A stretch of DNA of 41,565 nt from Endomicrobium sp. (GTDB lineage Bacteria; Elusimicrobiota; Endomicrobiia; Endomicrobiales; Endomicrobiaceae). Shown here one piece after another: positions 1 through 7,026 of the stretch. Made by a program: the position numbers and the translations under genes. The stretch lies in NCBI GenBank assembly GCA_031289585.1, contig JAITPF010000010.1, positions 1 through 41,565 of the forward strand, read 5' to 3'. The notes below the pieces were generated by a model that worked only from the letters and a program-made list of their open reading frames with translations, was not told where the DNA came from and searched no databases. Each line of letters opens with the position of its first letter. Within the stretch, counting starts at the first letter, position 1.

Positions 1-2
1 GA

Positions 3-197
3 TTAGATTTAGAGGCATCTTGTACAGTTCCTGTTTGGCGTTCATTATCTATGGGGTTAGGTTGTGAAATATATTCTTGTGGAAGTTTGCAAGGGCAAAG
101 ACATGCAACAGCAAATATGTTAGACAAAAGTGGTTCTAAGCTAGATAAAGATGGTTATAGCTGCAATGTATTTGCTTTTATGTCTTACAGATACTAG
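3..197 (+). CDS. C-terminal end of an unidentified protein (truncated by window start)
   Basis: An open frame enters from the left edge and runs 64 codons to a TAG at 195-197. I do not recognise the family. The fragment has four cysteines, a GLGCEIYSCGSLQG segment and a C-terminal ...GYSCNVFAFMSYRY tail; a secreted or pilin-like protein is possible but unproven. The stop lies in the sequence tactagtgtgaacaga, which matches the end of the dispersed TA-flanked repeat found elsewhere in the window, so the last codons may be repeat-derived. Confidence 0.5.
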   Translation, partial: LDLEASCTVPVWRSLSMGLGCEIYSCGSLQGQRHATANMLDKSGSKLDKDGYSCNVFAFMSYRY

Positions 198-510
198 TGT
201 GAACAGATTATAATATCAATACTTTTTTCGAAAACGTTTGGATAAAATAAAAAAAGTAAGAGGTTTTAATGAATAACTTTTATAAATACAAATTGAGTAT
301 TTTATCGTCACTGTGTTGAGCTGATATATTATTTTAGTTCTAAAGTTGTACTTGTTTTGCTTTATATTTCTTGCTTAGTTTTATTTTTTCGCTTTGCTTT
401 TAAATTTTTAATAACACACTATAAATAATTGACAAAAGAAGTCAATATATCATACCATAAACTGTTACAATATGATTTTTATGTAAATAATGATACTAAA
501 AAGGTATTAG
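198..510. other. Intergenic stretch, candidate promoter near its right end
   Basis: This stretch is very AT-rich. It begins with a degenerate copy of the dispersed repeat end (TGAACAGATTA, 200-210). A 16-codon reading frame at 269-319 is the only other feature and is probably chance or debris. A promoter candidate lies at 429-458. I see no gene. Confidence 0.5.
429..458 (+). promoter_or_regulatory. Candidate sigma70-type promoter of the 2-oxoacid oxidoreductase gamma gene
   Basis: A perfect TTGACA at 429-434 is followed after 17 bases by ATACCAT (452-458) as a weak -10. The same TTGACA-17-ATACCAT arrangement occurs upstream of gap at 13464-13493, which raises the plausibility of both. The gene starts about 50 bases downstream. 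Confidence 0.4.
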
Positions 511-1077
511 ATGCAAACTGAAATAATAATAGCAGGTTTTGGCGGACAGGGTGTTCTTTTAGCCGGAACTTTAATTGCGCAGGCTGCAATAGAACAAAAC
601 CTGCACACAACGTGGTTTCCATCTTATGGAGCTGAAATGCGCGGAGGTACGGCAAACTCTACGATTGTTGTATCAAATGATGAAATAGGCTCTCCTCTCG
701 CTTTTAATCCAAATGCATTGATAGCTTTGAATGAACCGTCCTTAGACAAGTTTATGCCGAGAGTTGTTGACAGTGCTGTAATAATTGCAAATTCTTCAAT
801 TGTATCACAAGGTAAGGAATATAGAGTAAAACCCTATTTTGTACCTGTAACGGATATCGCAGATAAAGAAATTAAAAACATGAAAACTGCGAACTTAGTT
901 GCGGTGGGAGCATTAATAAAAGCCATCGAAGTACGTCAATATTATGTTTCAGTTAACGAAAAAGGATTAACTATAGAAAGTGTCTTGTCTGCATGCGAAA
1001 AAGCTTTTGCTTCAAAACCGCAACTTATTGAAATTAATAAAAAAGCAATTAAAGTAGGATATGATTTTATAAAATAA
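511..1077 (+). CDS. 2-oxoacid:ferredoxin oxidoreductase, gamma subunit
   Basis: The 188-residue protein begins with the IIIAGFGGQGVLLAG signature of the catalytic gamma domain of pyruvate/2-oxoacid:ferredoxin oxidoreductases. It continues with PSYGAEMRGGTANS and ends near the usual length for a stand-alone gamma subunit. In multi-subunit enzymes this domain works with alpha and beta (thiamine-diphosphate) subunits to oxidise a 2-oxoacid to acyl-CoA and reduce ferredoxin in the cytoplasm. No alpha, beta or delta gene adjoins it: upstream is non-coding and downstream is an acetyltransferase. Upstream partners beyond the window's left edge are unlikely to be co-transcribed, given the intervening gene end and gap. 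The substrate (2-oxoglutarate, pyruvate or branched-chain) cannot be read from the sequence. Confidence 0.85.
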   Translation: MQTEIIIAGFGGQGVLLAGTLIAQAAIEQNLHTTWFPSYGAEMRGGTANSTIVVSNDEIGSPLAFNPNALIALNEPSLDKFMPRVVDSAVIIANSSIVSQGKEYRVKPYFVPVTDIADKEIKNMKTANLVAVGALIKAIEVRQYYVSVNEKGLTIESVLSACEKAFASKPQLIEINKKAIKVGYDFIK

Positions 1078-1112
1078 TCTATAATTTTAATAAGTTAATT
1101 TAGAGGATTATA

Positions 1113-1568
1113 ATGAATATAAGACCAGCAAAAGTTACAGATGTAAAAGAAATACATAAACTTGTTGAGCATTATGCAAATAATAAAGAAATGCTGCACA
1201 GATCTTTAAATGCAATATATGAAAATATTCAAGAATTTATAGTTCTTGAATATGAAGGCAAAATAATTGGATGCGGTGCTCTACATGTTTCATGGGAAGA
1301 TTTGGCAGAAGTAAAGGCTTTAGCAATAGCTGAAGAGTTTAAAGGACAAGGGTTTGGTAGAAAAATAGTTGAAAAACTTCAAGAAAATGCCAAAGAATTA
1401 GGCATACAAAAAGTTTTTTCGTTAAGTTTTAAGCCTGAATTTTTTAAAAAACTAGGTTATATAGTAATTCCTAAAGAAATGCTTCCACACAAAATATGGA
1501 GTGAATGTGTTAACTGTTACTTGTTCCCAGATTGTGGAGAGGTTCCGTTGCTTATTTCCTTAATGTAA
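1113..1568 (+). CDS. GNAT N-acetyltransferase, short ArgA (N-acetylglutamate synthase) type
   Basis: This 151-residue single-domain GNAT protein starts MNIRPAKVTDVKEI and carries the acetyl-CoA loop EEFKGQGFGRKIVEKL (about residues 74-89). The C-terminal LPHKIWSECVNCYLFPDCGE segment, with three cysteines, is typical of the short ArgA-like acetyltransferases that lack the amino acid kinase domain. The expected reaction is acetylation of glutamate, the first step of arginine synthesis. An AGAGGA Shine-Dalgarno lies just upstream of the ATG. The gene is 35 bases after the oxidoreductase gamma gene and may be co-transcribed with it, with no obvious functional link. No other arg genes are in view, so the substrate is inferred from family resemblance. 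Confidence 0.75.
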   Translation: MNIRPAKVTDVKEIHKLVEHYANNKEMLHRSLNAIYENIQEFIVLEYEGKIIGCGALHVSWEDLAEVKALAIAEEFKGQGFGRKIVEKLQENAKELGIQKVFSLSFKPEFFKKLGYIVIPKEMLPHKIWSECVNCYLFPDCGEVPLLISLM

Positions 1569-1629
1569 TAAGTTTTATCTTTTTCGTTCTTTCAAATTAT
1601 GACGAGTTTCGTGAAAACAGGATAAGCTA

Positions 1630-1648
1630 TTAGTGTGAACAAACTCTA
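1630..1648. repeat. Dispersed TA-flanked end motif (solo copy)
   Basis: TGAACAAACTCTA at 1636-1648 is a one-mismatch copy of the 13-bp end motif. The preceding TTAGTG extends the match to longer copies. It overlaps the first codons of the GTG-initiated extension of the following frame, which argues against that upstream start. Confidence 0.6.
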
Positions 1649-1685
1649 TTTTAGGCTTACTTATAAGAAATTAATCTGTAAAATA

Positions 1686-3020
1686 ATGTTAATACAAAAT
1701 CTTAAAACTTTTCTTAAACAATTTCCAAGACATTGGATAGTCGTTGCAAGTGCATGGATTAGTAAAATCATTGTGGTGTTGGTACAAATTATAAGTATAA
1801 GGTCTCTGTTAATCTATCTTGGCGAAGATAAATATGCTGTATATGTTATTGTTTTTTCATTAACATCATGGTTCAATTTAGCTGAGTTCAGTGTTGGTTT
1901 ATCTCTTCAGAATTTTATTTCAGAATTCCGATCAAAAAACGAAAATTATGAAAAATATATTATTGCAGCATTACAAATAATATCCATTTTATTTATAATT
2001 GCTATTTTTCTCACATTATTCATTGCAAATCCTATACAGGACATTATTTTTAAAAAGTTTGTATATATTCAAGAAATACAAAATATTAACGTCATATTCA
2101 TCACAGGTATAGTAGCTATTATTACCGCACTTTTAAGCATAGTTTATCGTGTATATTATGCATTACACAAGGGATATATTCCTAATATAATGCCAGCAAT
2201 TGCCGCAAGCATATCAATGATTTCCATCGTTCTTTTTAATCGTTATTCGTCAATACGTCAAAGTATTCTATCTGCTTTGCTTATTTTCACATTGCCACAG
2301 TTAATTATAACTTTGGTGCCTTTTATAACGGTGTTTAAAAGTTTCTTTGCAAAAATATTAAAATTCGATTTTACAATTATCAAAAATTTATTTACGAGAG
2401 CAATAAAATTTCATGGAATGATAACACTTTCTATGATATATGTACAAACAGATTATCTTGTAATTTCACAAACATTAAATCCAAATGAAATAGTAATGTA
2501 TAATATTTTTGTAAGAGTATTTATGTTTTTTTCATTTATATATACTTCGGTACTTGGAGCTTTTTGGCCTGTAAGTACGGAGATGTTTGTTAAGAAAAAG
2601 TTTAGAGAAATAAAGAAAACAATAAAAAAATATCTTACTTATGTGACATTGTTTATGATTATAGGAACAATAACAGTTATAATTTTTTCAAAATTGATCA
2701 TAAAAGTATTAGCACCTGGATTAGATATTGTTCCAACAATATCTCTATTTTTATTATTTGGTTTTTATATAACTATAAGATCATGGCAAGATACTTTTAT
2801 AGTATTTCTGCAAAGTATAAATGCGTTAAAAATATTTTGGATATATATGCCTTTTCAAGTAATTGTAAATGTACTCATGCAATACTTCTTATCAAAGAAG
2901 TATGGTGCTGAAGGTATTGTGATGGGCTTAATTTTGTCTATTCTCTTAATATCGCTTTGGGTATTGCCATTAAAAACACATAAAATTTTTAAACAAAGAG
3001 AGGTTTATAAAAATTTTTAA
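1686..3020 (+). CDS. Polysaccharide/oligosaccharide flippase-like membrane protein (MOP superfamily)
   Basis: The 444-residue protein (from ATG 1686) is built almost entirely of hydrophobic helices, about 12 predicted by eye, with short basic loops. This is the layout of Wzx-like O-antigen/teichoic-acid flippases of the MOP (MATE-like) superfamily, which move undecaprenyl-linked sugars across the inner membrane. The frame is open 17 codons further up to a GTG at 1635, but that part is dispersed-repeat sequence; ATG 1686, just before the first helix, is preferred although its ribosome site is weak. The protein is rich in Ile, Phe and Lys. No glycosyltransferase genes adjoin it here; a glycosyltransferase lies 9 kb away. 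Substrate unknown. Confidence 0.7.
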   Translation: MLIQNLKTFLKQFPRHWIVVASAWISKIIVVLVQIISIRSLLIYLGEDKYAVYVIVFSLTSWFNLAEFSVGLSLQNFISEFRSKNENYEKYIIAALQIISILFIIAIFLTLFIANPIQDIIFKKFVYIQEIQNINVIFITGIVAIITALLSIVYRVYYALHKGYIPNIMPAIAASISMISIVLFNRYSSIRQSILSALLIFTLPQLIITLVPFITVFKSFFAKILKFDFTIIKNLFTRAIKFHGMITLSMIYVQTDYLVISQTLNPNEIVMYNIFVRVFMFFSFIYTSVLGAFWPVSTEMFVKKKFREIKKTIKKYLTYVTLFMIIGTITVIIFSKLIIKVLAPGLDIVPTISLFLLFGFYITIRSWQDTFIVFLQSINALKIFWIYMPFQVIVNVLMQYFLSKKYGAEGIVMGLILSILLISLWVLPLKTHKIFKQREVYKNF

Positions 3021-3061
3021 GCTTTTATTGTTTTGTCTATGTCTTTTTAGAACTGTCAAAT

Positions 3062-3329
3062 TATAGTTTGTTTAACCTAATAGGACGAAAGTGCTGCTAG
3101 GATTTTTGAAGAAAATTTGGTTGTTTTGTGATGGGCAATACCTAAACATATTGACACAACAAAACTGACAAAATTTACCAAAAAGCAATCGCATCCCGAA
3201 GGGTTATGACAAAAATGCCAACTGCCACGTTTGCTCAAGGTGTGTCAAAATCTCGCTATTTCCACACTTTTGTGTTTGCTGACTATTTTTACTCCTAACG
3301 CTTTTGCCTTATTGTATGAACAGCCCTTA
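3062..3329. mobile_element. MITE-like non-coding element with degenerate terminal inverted repeats
   Basis: The left end (TATAGTTTGTTTAACCTAAT, then AGGACGAAAGTG) and the reverse complement of the right end (GGCTGTTCATACAATAAGGC, then AAAAGCGTTAGGAG) both align with the repeat at 5164-5213. This gives an inverted-repeat element of about 268 bp with no coding capacity. Terminal bases have drifted from the consensus TAGAGTCTGTTCA, so it is an old copy. The inner part contains smaller near-repeats but no ORF. Confidence 0.6.
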
Positions 3330-3338
3330 AACGACTAA

Positions 3339-3367
3339 TTGACAAAAAAATAAAAAGTTGTTATGCT
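3339..3367 (+). promoter_or_regulatory. Strong sigma70-type promoter match upstream of amtB leader
   Basis: TTGACA (3339-3344), a 17-base spacer, then TATGCT (3362-3367). Transcription would begin near 3374, about 200 bases before amtB, placing the hairpin at 3392-3440 in the transcript. Confidence 0.5.
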
Positions 3368-3391
3368 TTTTTTAACTCAATATATAACAAT

Positions 3392-3440
3392 GAGCAAAGG
3401 CGTTCAAATATGTTTTTTAAGTATTTGAGCGTCTTTTGCT
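3392..3440 (+). promoter_or_regulatory. Long hairpin in the amtB 5' leader
   Basis: The arms AGCAAAGGCGTTCAAATA and TATTTGAGCGTCTTTTGCT pair almost completely around a loop of about 12 bases. Only two T residues follow the stem, so it is a poor intrinsic terminator. A 12-codon frame (ATG 3390, MSKGVQ...) overlaps the left arm. A role as leader control element or processed small RNA for amtB-glnB is inference; alternatively it is another decayed palindromic repeat. Confidence 0.4.
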
Positions 3441-3483
3441 TTACGAAATTGCAAAAAACCTAAAAATGTGAATGTAAATATTA

Positions 3484-3496
3484 TGAATAGACTCTA
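3484..3496. repeat. Dispersed TA-flanked end motif (solo copy)
   Basis: TGAATAGACTCTA differs by one base from the consensus TGAACAGACTCTA and is identical to the right end of the element at 13290-13448. Confidence 0.6.
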
Positions 3497-3570
3497 ATAT
3501 TTATAAAATACTGATTTGATTGTTATAAAAGATTTTAAAGTGTTTTTGAATAATTTAATGGGAGGAAAAA

Positions 3571-4800
3571 ATGCTTAGTGTTGGGAATACGGCTTTTATT
3601 CTCATTTGTACTGCGCTTGTGTTTATTATGATTCCAGGGCTTGCACTTTTTTATGGAGGTTTGGGACGCAGGAAAAATATGGTCAATAATATGATGAATT
3701 CTGCGTTCATTATGGGTCTTGGTATTGTTTTGTATATGTTGGTAGGATATTCATTGTCTTTTGGAGAAGGTGGTGGAAATTTTATAGGATCTCTTAAAAA
3801 TTTTGGACTTATTGGCATTACAAAAGATTCTCTGACAGGCTTGTTGCCTACATTTGCTTTTATGGCATTTCAAATGATGTTTGCCCTTATAACACCGGCA
3901 ATTATAACAGGATCTATTGCAGGCAGGATGAAATTCAAAGCATTGTTTTTTTTCATAGCTTTGTGGTCAATATTTGTATATTATCCTTTGGCACATATGG
4001 TATGGGGTGGAGGTCTTATAGGCGGCAATATAGGAGCTCTTGACTTTGCAGGTGGCGATGTTGTACATATTAGCTCAGGGACAACTGGTCTTATTCTTGC
4101 AATTTTACTTGGCAAAAGAGTTGGTTATGACCATACGTCATATCGCATACATAATGTACCGTTTGTCTTTTTGGGTATGGGACTTTTGTGGTTTGGTTGG
4201 TTTGGTTTTAATGCAGGAAGTGCTCTTGAAGCAAATGGACTTGCAGCTCATGCATTTATGACAACAGCTATTTCTGCTGCTACAGCTATGTTAGTATGGA
4301 TGCTTATAGATGTAATTAAGCAGGGTAAAGTTACATTGATCGGTGCATGTACAGGTGTTATAGCTGGTTTGGTGGGTATTACTCCTGCGGCAGGGTTTGT
4401 TGATATGTGGGCAGCTTTACTTATTGGTATAACAGTAAGTCCTGTTTGCTATTTTGGAATAGCTCTTATTAAAAGAGTATTTAAAATTGACGATGCTTTA
4501 GATGCTTTTGGGTGTCACGGTATTGGCGGTATATGGGGTGGAATATTAACAGGTGTTTTTGTAAACCCAGTGATCAATGGGGGCAGATATGGACTTATTT
4601 TTGGGCAAACTGCACAATTTGTTGCACAGATTAAAGGCATCCTTGTAACTTTTGCTATAGTTATTGTGGGAACTTTATTGTGTGCTGGAATTGTTAGTGT
4701 ATTCATGCCATTGCGCGTAGAAAAGAAAGAAGAACTTATAGGCCTAGATATTTCAGAACATGGCGAAAATGCCTACCCATCTTTTACTGGTTTAGATTAA
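3571..4800 (+). CDS. amtB: Ammonium transporter AmtB
   Basis: This 409-residue polytopic protein, with about 11 hydrophobic helices, has the hallmarks of the Amt family. These are the N-terminal PGLALFYGGLGRRKN block, the first pore histidine in GGDVVHISSG and the second in DAFGCHGIGGIWGG, and WFGWFGFNAGSAL in the middle. It conducts ammonium across the inner membrane. A GGGAGG ribosome site precedes the ATG. A PII gene follows after 21 bases with its own AAGGAGG, the classical amtB-glnK pairing in which the PII protein plugs the channel when nitrogen is plentiful. It has no signal peptide, which is common in this family. Confidence 0.95.
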   Translation: MLSVGNTAFILICTALVFIMIPGLALFYGGLGRRKNMVNNMMNSAFIMGLGIVLYMLVGYSLSFGEGGGNFIGSLKNFGLIGITKDSLTGLLPTFAFMAFQMMFALITPAIITGSIAGRMKFKALFFFIALWSIFVYYPLAHMVWGGGLIGGNIGALDFAGGDVVHISSGTTGLILAILLGKRVGYDHTSYRIHNVPFVFLGMGLLWFGWFGFNAGSALEANGLAAHAFMTTAISAATAMLVWMLIDVIKQGKVTLIGACTGVIAGLVGITPAAGFVDMWAALLIGITVSPVCYFGIALIKRVFKIDDALDAFGCHGIGGIWGGILTGVFVNPVINGGRYGLIFGQTAQFVAQIKGILVTFAIVIVGTLLCAGIVSVFMPLRVEKKEELIGLDISEHGENAYPSFTGLD

Positions 4801-4821
4801 TGTAGATAAGGAGGAATTTTT

Positions 4822-5166
4822 ATGATAAAAATTGAAGCCATTGTTCGCGAAGAAAAGTTAGAAGATATAAAAGAGGCTCTTAATAAAGTTGGAGTAAACG
4901 GAATTACTGTATCACAAGTTATGGGCTGTGGAAAGCAAAAAGGTTATAAAGAACTTGTACGTGGAACAGAAGTTGATATAACAATGCTTCCTAAAATTAA
5001 GTTTGAGATTATAGTTTCTTCTCAAGAGTGGGAACAAAAAACAATAAAAGCAATCCAAGAAGCTGCTTACACCGGCAATCCAGGTGACGGGAAAATATTT
5101 AGCTACGATTTACGTAATGTGATGAGAGTTCGTACAAAAGAAACCGGCACTGCAGCAATAAATTAG
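4822..5166 (+). CDS. PII nitrogen-regulatory protein (GlnB/GlnK family)
   Basis: This 114-residue PII protein has the T-loop region GCGKQKGYKELVRGTEV, the B-loop YTGNPGDGKIF and the C-terminal RVRTKE. Linkage to amtB points to a GlnK-type role, blocking AmtB according to ATP/ADP and 2-oxoglutarate levels. Gln39 and Lys58, which contact ligands in PII proteins, are present. The two T-loop tyrosines of enteric PII (46 and 51, the latter uridylylated) are both valine, so GlnD-type uridylylation at Tyr51 is not possible. The TAG stop is exactly the first three bases of the dispersed repeat end TAGAGTCTGTTCA. Confidence 0.9.
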   Translation: MIKIEAIVREEKLEDIKEALNKVGVNGITVSQVMGCGKQKGYKELVRGTEVDITMLPKIKFEIIVSSQEWEQKTIKAIQEAAYTGNPGDGKIFSYDLRNVMRVRTKETGTAAIN

Positions 5167-5213
5167 AGTCTGTTCACACTAATAGTGCAAAAGCGTTAGG
5201 AGTAAAAATAGTC
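5164..5213. repeat. One long end of the dispersed TA-flanked element
   Basis: TAGAGTCTGTTCA is an exact consensus end motif, followed by CACTAATAGTGC and AAAAGCGTTAGGAGTAAA, then AATAGTCA. The reverse complement of this block is found at 3280-3329. No matching partner end is visible nearby, so it is a solo end or a deleted element. Its first three bases are the glnB stop codon. Confidence 0.65.
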
Positions 5214-5283
5214 AAGTGGAGGGAAGGTGCTGTCATCAAATTGCAAAGTCTGAAGGATGGTTGTATCTTTTTTTTAGTCTTGT

Positions 5284-5400
5284 CTGTCGTTGCGCACTGC
5301 CGAAGGCGGCAAGGGTTGCGAAGTAACATGGGAATCTTTTCTTTTTTAACGATGTAGAAATTGTCTCATCGGGACTTTTTCTCTCCTTGCGATGACGGTA
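5284..5400. repeat. Palindromic intergenic repeat, TTGCG...GCAATCT family
   Basis: The left part reads CTGTCGTTGCGCACTGCC with an inner GCCGAAGGCGGC hairpin. The right part, CTCCTTGCGATGACGG, is roughly its complement. Related copies lie at 26078-26154, 26255-26415, 28500-28660, 31085-31137 and 35265-35343. Confidence 0.6.
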
Positions 5401-5493
5401 CTGATGTTTTGTTGTCATTGTTAATGCAGCGAAGGTAAGATATTTGAAGATAAACTCTCCTGCGCAAGCTCTATATTGACTTCGTTGTCATAT

Positions 5494-5612
5494 CCGTCCC
5501 CGATAAAAGATATTTGAGGGTAAACTCCAGCGGGAATCCAAGTTGTTGTAAGATGTTAGTTAATATGGATACCCGTCGGAATTTACTCTCGAATGTTTTT
5601 ATCGGGGGCGGG
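5494..5612. repeat. 119-bp near-perfect inverted repeat (long hairpin)
   Basis: The left arm CCGTCCCCGATAAAA (5494-5508) pairs with TTTTTATCGGGGGCGG near 5597-5612. Inner blocks GAGGGTAAACTCC, GCGGG and ATCCA pair with GGAATTTACTCTC, CCCG and TGGAT. Arms of about 45 bases flank a loop of about 25. Half-copies of the same consensus occur at 30991-31057, 33430-33545 and 41355-41475. Confidence 0.75.
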
Positions 5613-5729
5613 AATGTCACCTTAAAGACAAAACATATTTTTCCGTGTCCATACACCACCCGAATGTCTTTATCGGAGGCAGGAATGACAGAGCAAAAGA
5701 TATCAATAACGGATAAAAATGTTGTATTA

Positions 5730-5805
5730 TGCTCGCGAAAGCGGGCATCCAAGTTATAAAATAATGACAAAGAACATGGATTCCAGTTTTCATGGGAATA
5801 ACACA
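5730..5805. repeat. Two copies of the short CGGGAATCCATG-type palindrome
   Basis: CTCGCGAAAGCGGGCATCCA and, inverted, ACATGGATTCCAGTTTTCAT stand back to back. Other members: 26009-26042, 30917-30986, 33384-33412 and 41513-41540. Confidence 0.55.
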
Positions 5806-5939
5806 GAGGCGAGACTTAACAATGTAGATTGCTTTGTTGGGATTTTGTTTCTTCTAGCTGCTTTTGGTAGTGTGCAATGAGTCCTTTTCAACTGTGTTGA
5901 TGACATTGCACTAGTTTACTTCTGAGGCCTAACAAATTT

Positions 5940-7022
5940 ATGGAAATGAGAATAGATAAAATATTAGAAAAAGCCATAAACACTCACTCTTTGAATGAGA
6001 ATGAGATCCTTGAACTTTTAAAAACAGAAAAGACAGATACTCTATTCCTTCATGCAGATGAAATACGTAAAAAATATGTAGGTGATGCAGTGCATTTGCG
6101 AGCACTTATAGAATTTTCTAACTATTGTAAGCAAAATTGTTTTTACTGTGGTTTACGAAGAGATAATTCCAGTTTAAAGCGTTACCGTATAGAGTCACGT
6201 AATATTATAGACCTAGCAAAAAAAGCAAAAGATTATGGCTATAAAACTATTGTTTTGCAGTCTGGTGAAGACTCTTATTATACAGTTGAAAAAATGATAA
6301 CAATCATTTCAGGTATTAAAGATTTAGATCTTGCTCTTACATTAAGTATTGGTGAAAAAACTTTTGAAGAATACAAAGCATATCGTAATGCGGGCGCAGA
6401 TAGATATTTACTAAGAATTGAAACTACAAATGAAGCTCTTTATAATAAACTTGATCCGGAAATGAGCTTAAAAAATAGAATGCAGTGTATTGAAAATATA
6501 AAAAAACTGGGGTATGAAGTTGGCTCTGGGATAATTGTAGGACTCCCAGGGCAGACGTTAGAAAGTATTGCAAAAGATATTATTTATCTTAAATCAATTC
6601 CTGTTGATATGGCTGGAATAGGACCTTTTATTTGTCATCCAGATACACCGATGAGTCTAATTCTATATAACTCTTCTCCAACAAGTGAAGAAAAAGAAAA
6701 TTCTAGTGATTCTTTTGAATTGTCACTTAGAGCTGTGGCAATTTTGCGATTGATTATGCCTGATATTAATATACCTGCTACAACAGCAATGGAGACATTG
6801 AATCCAAAGGGACGGTTAATTGCTTTGCAAAGTGGAGCAAATGTTGTTATGCCAAATGCTACCGATACAACCTATAGAAAATACTATGAAATATATCCTG
6901 GCAAGATTTGTCTTGGCGATTCGCCGTCATATTGTAGGTTCTGTATAGAAAACAAAATTAAATCTATAAACAGATTCGTATCAACAGGGAAAGGATTTCA
7001 TATAAGACAAAGAGGTCATTAA
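5940..7022 (+). CDS. hydE: [FeFe]-hydrogenase maturase HydE (radical SAM)
   Basis: The 360-residue radical-SAM protein has C63-x3-C67-x2-C70 in FSNYCKQNCFYCGLRRDN, then KTIVLQSGED, the AGADRYLLRIET strand, SGIIVGLPGQT and GIGPFICHPDTP, an order characteristic of HydE rather than biotin synthase. A second cysteine set near the C-terminus (C324, C332, C335) matches the auxiliary cluster site of some HydE proteins. HydE helps build the dithiolate-bridged H-cluster of [FeFe] hydrogenase. No hydF, hydG or hydrogenase gene is in the window. mnmA follows after 4 bases, so the two are probably co-transcribed. ATG 5946 (codon 3) is an equally possible start. Confidence 0.88.
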   Translation: MEMRIDKILEKAINTHSLNENEILELLKTEKTDTLFLHADEIRKKYVGDAVHLRALIEFSNYCKQNCFYCGLRRDNSSLKRYRIESRNIIDLAKKAKDYGYKTIVLQSGEDSYYTVEKMITIISGIKDLDLALTLSIGEKTFEEYKAYRNAGADRYLLRIETTNEALYNKLDPEMSLKNRMQCIENIKKLGYEVGSGIIVGLPGQTLESIAKDIIYLKSIPVDMAGIGPFICHPDTPMSLILYNSSPTSEEKENSSDSFELSLRAVAILRLIMPDINIPATTAMETLNPKGRLIALQSGANVVMPNATDTTYRKYYEIYPGKICLGDSPSYCRFCIENKIKSINRFVSTGKGFHIRQRGH

Positions 7023-7026
7023 TAAA

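Larger units (their letters stand above)
3021..3570. other. 550-bp intergenic region: MITE-like element, promoter and leader hairpin before amtB
   Basis: The region contains a 268-bp element with degenerate terminal inverted repeats (3062-3329), a strong promoter match (3339-3367), a long hairpin (3392-3440) and another solo copy of the end motif (3484-3496). The last 75 bases before amtB show only its ribosome binding site (GGGAGG). No gene is visible. Confidence 0.6.
5214..5939. other. Gene-free repeat island between glnB and hydE
   Basis: About 725 bases hold several palindromic repeats (5284-5400, 5494-5612, 5730-5805) and no convincing gene. Short open frames on both strands here are only the two strands of the inverted repeats. 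The last 120 bases before hydE show no clear promoter. Confidence 0.6.

Noticed and set aside
269-319. 16-codon frame starting MNNFYKYK after AGAGG
   Set aside because: Too short and with no continuation in any frame; debris or chance in AT-rich sequence.
1635-1685. GTG-initiated 17-residue extension of the flippase
   Set aside because: The extension is made of the dispersed end motif (1636-1648) and lacks a ribosome site; ATG 1686 sits just before the first membrane helix.
5236-5770. Open frames of 60-99 codons on both strands
   Set aside because: They run through inverted repeats, lack ribosome sites and have no recognisable protein features.
5940-7022. Biotin synthase as identity of the radical-SAM gene
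   Set aside because: RDNSSLKRYR, the C-terminal cysteine trio and GIGPFICHPDTP fit HydE better, and no biotin genes are near.
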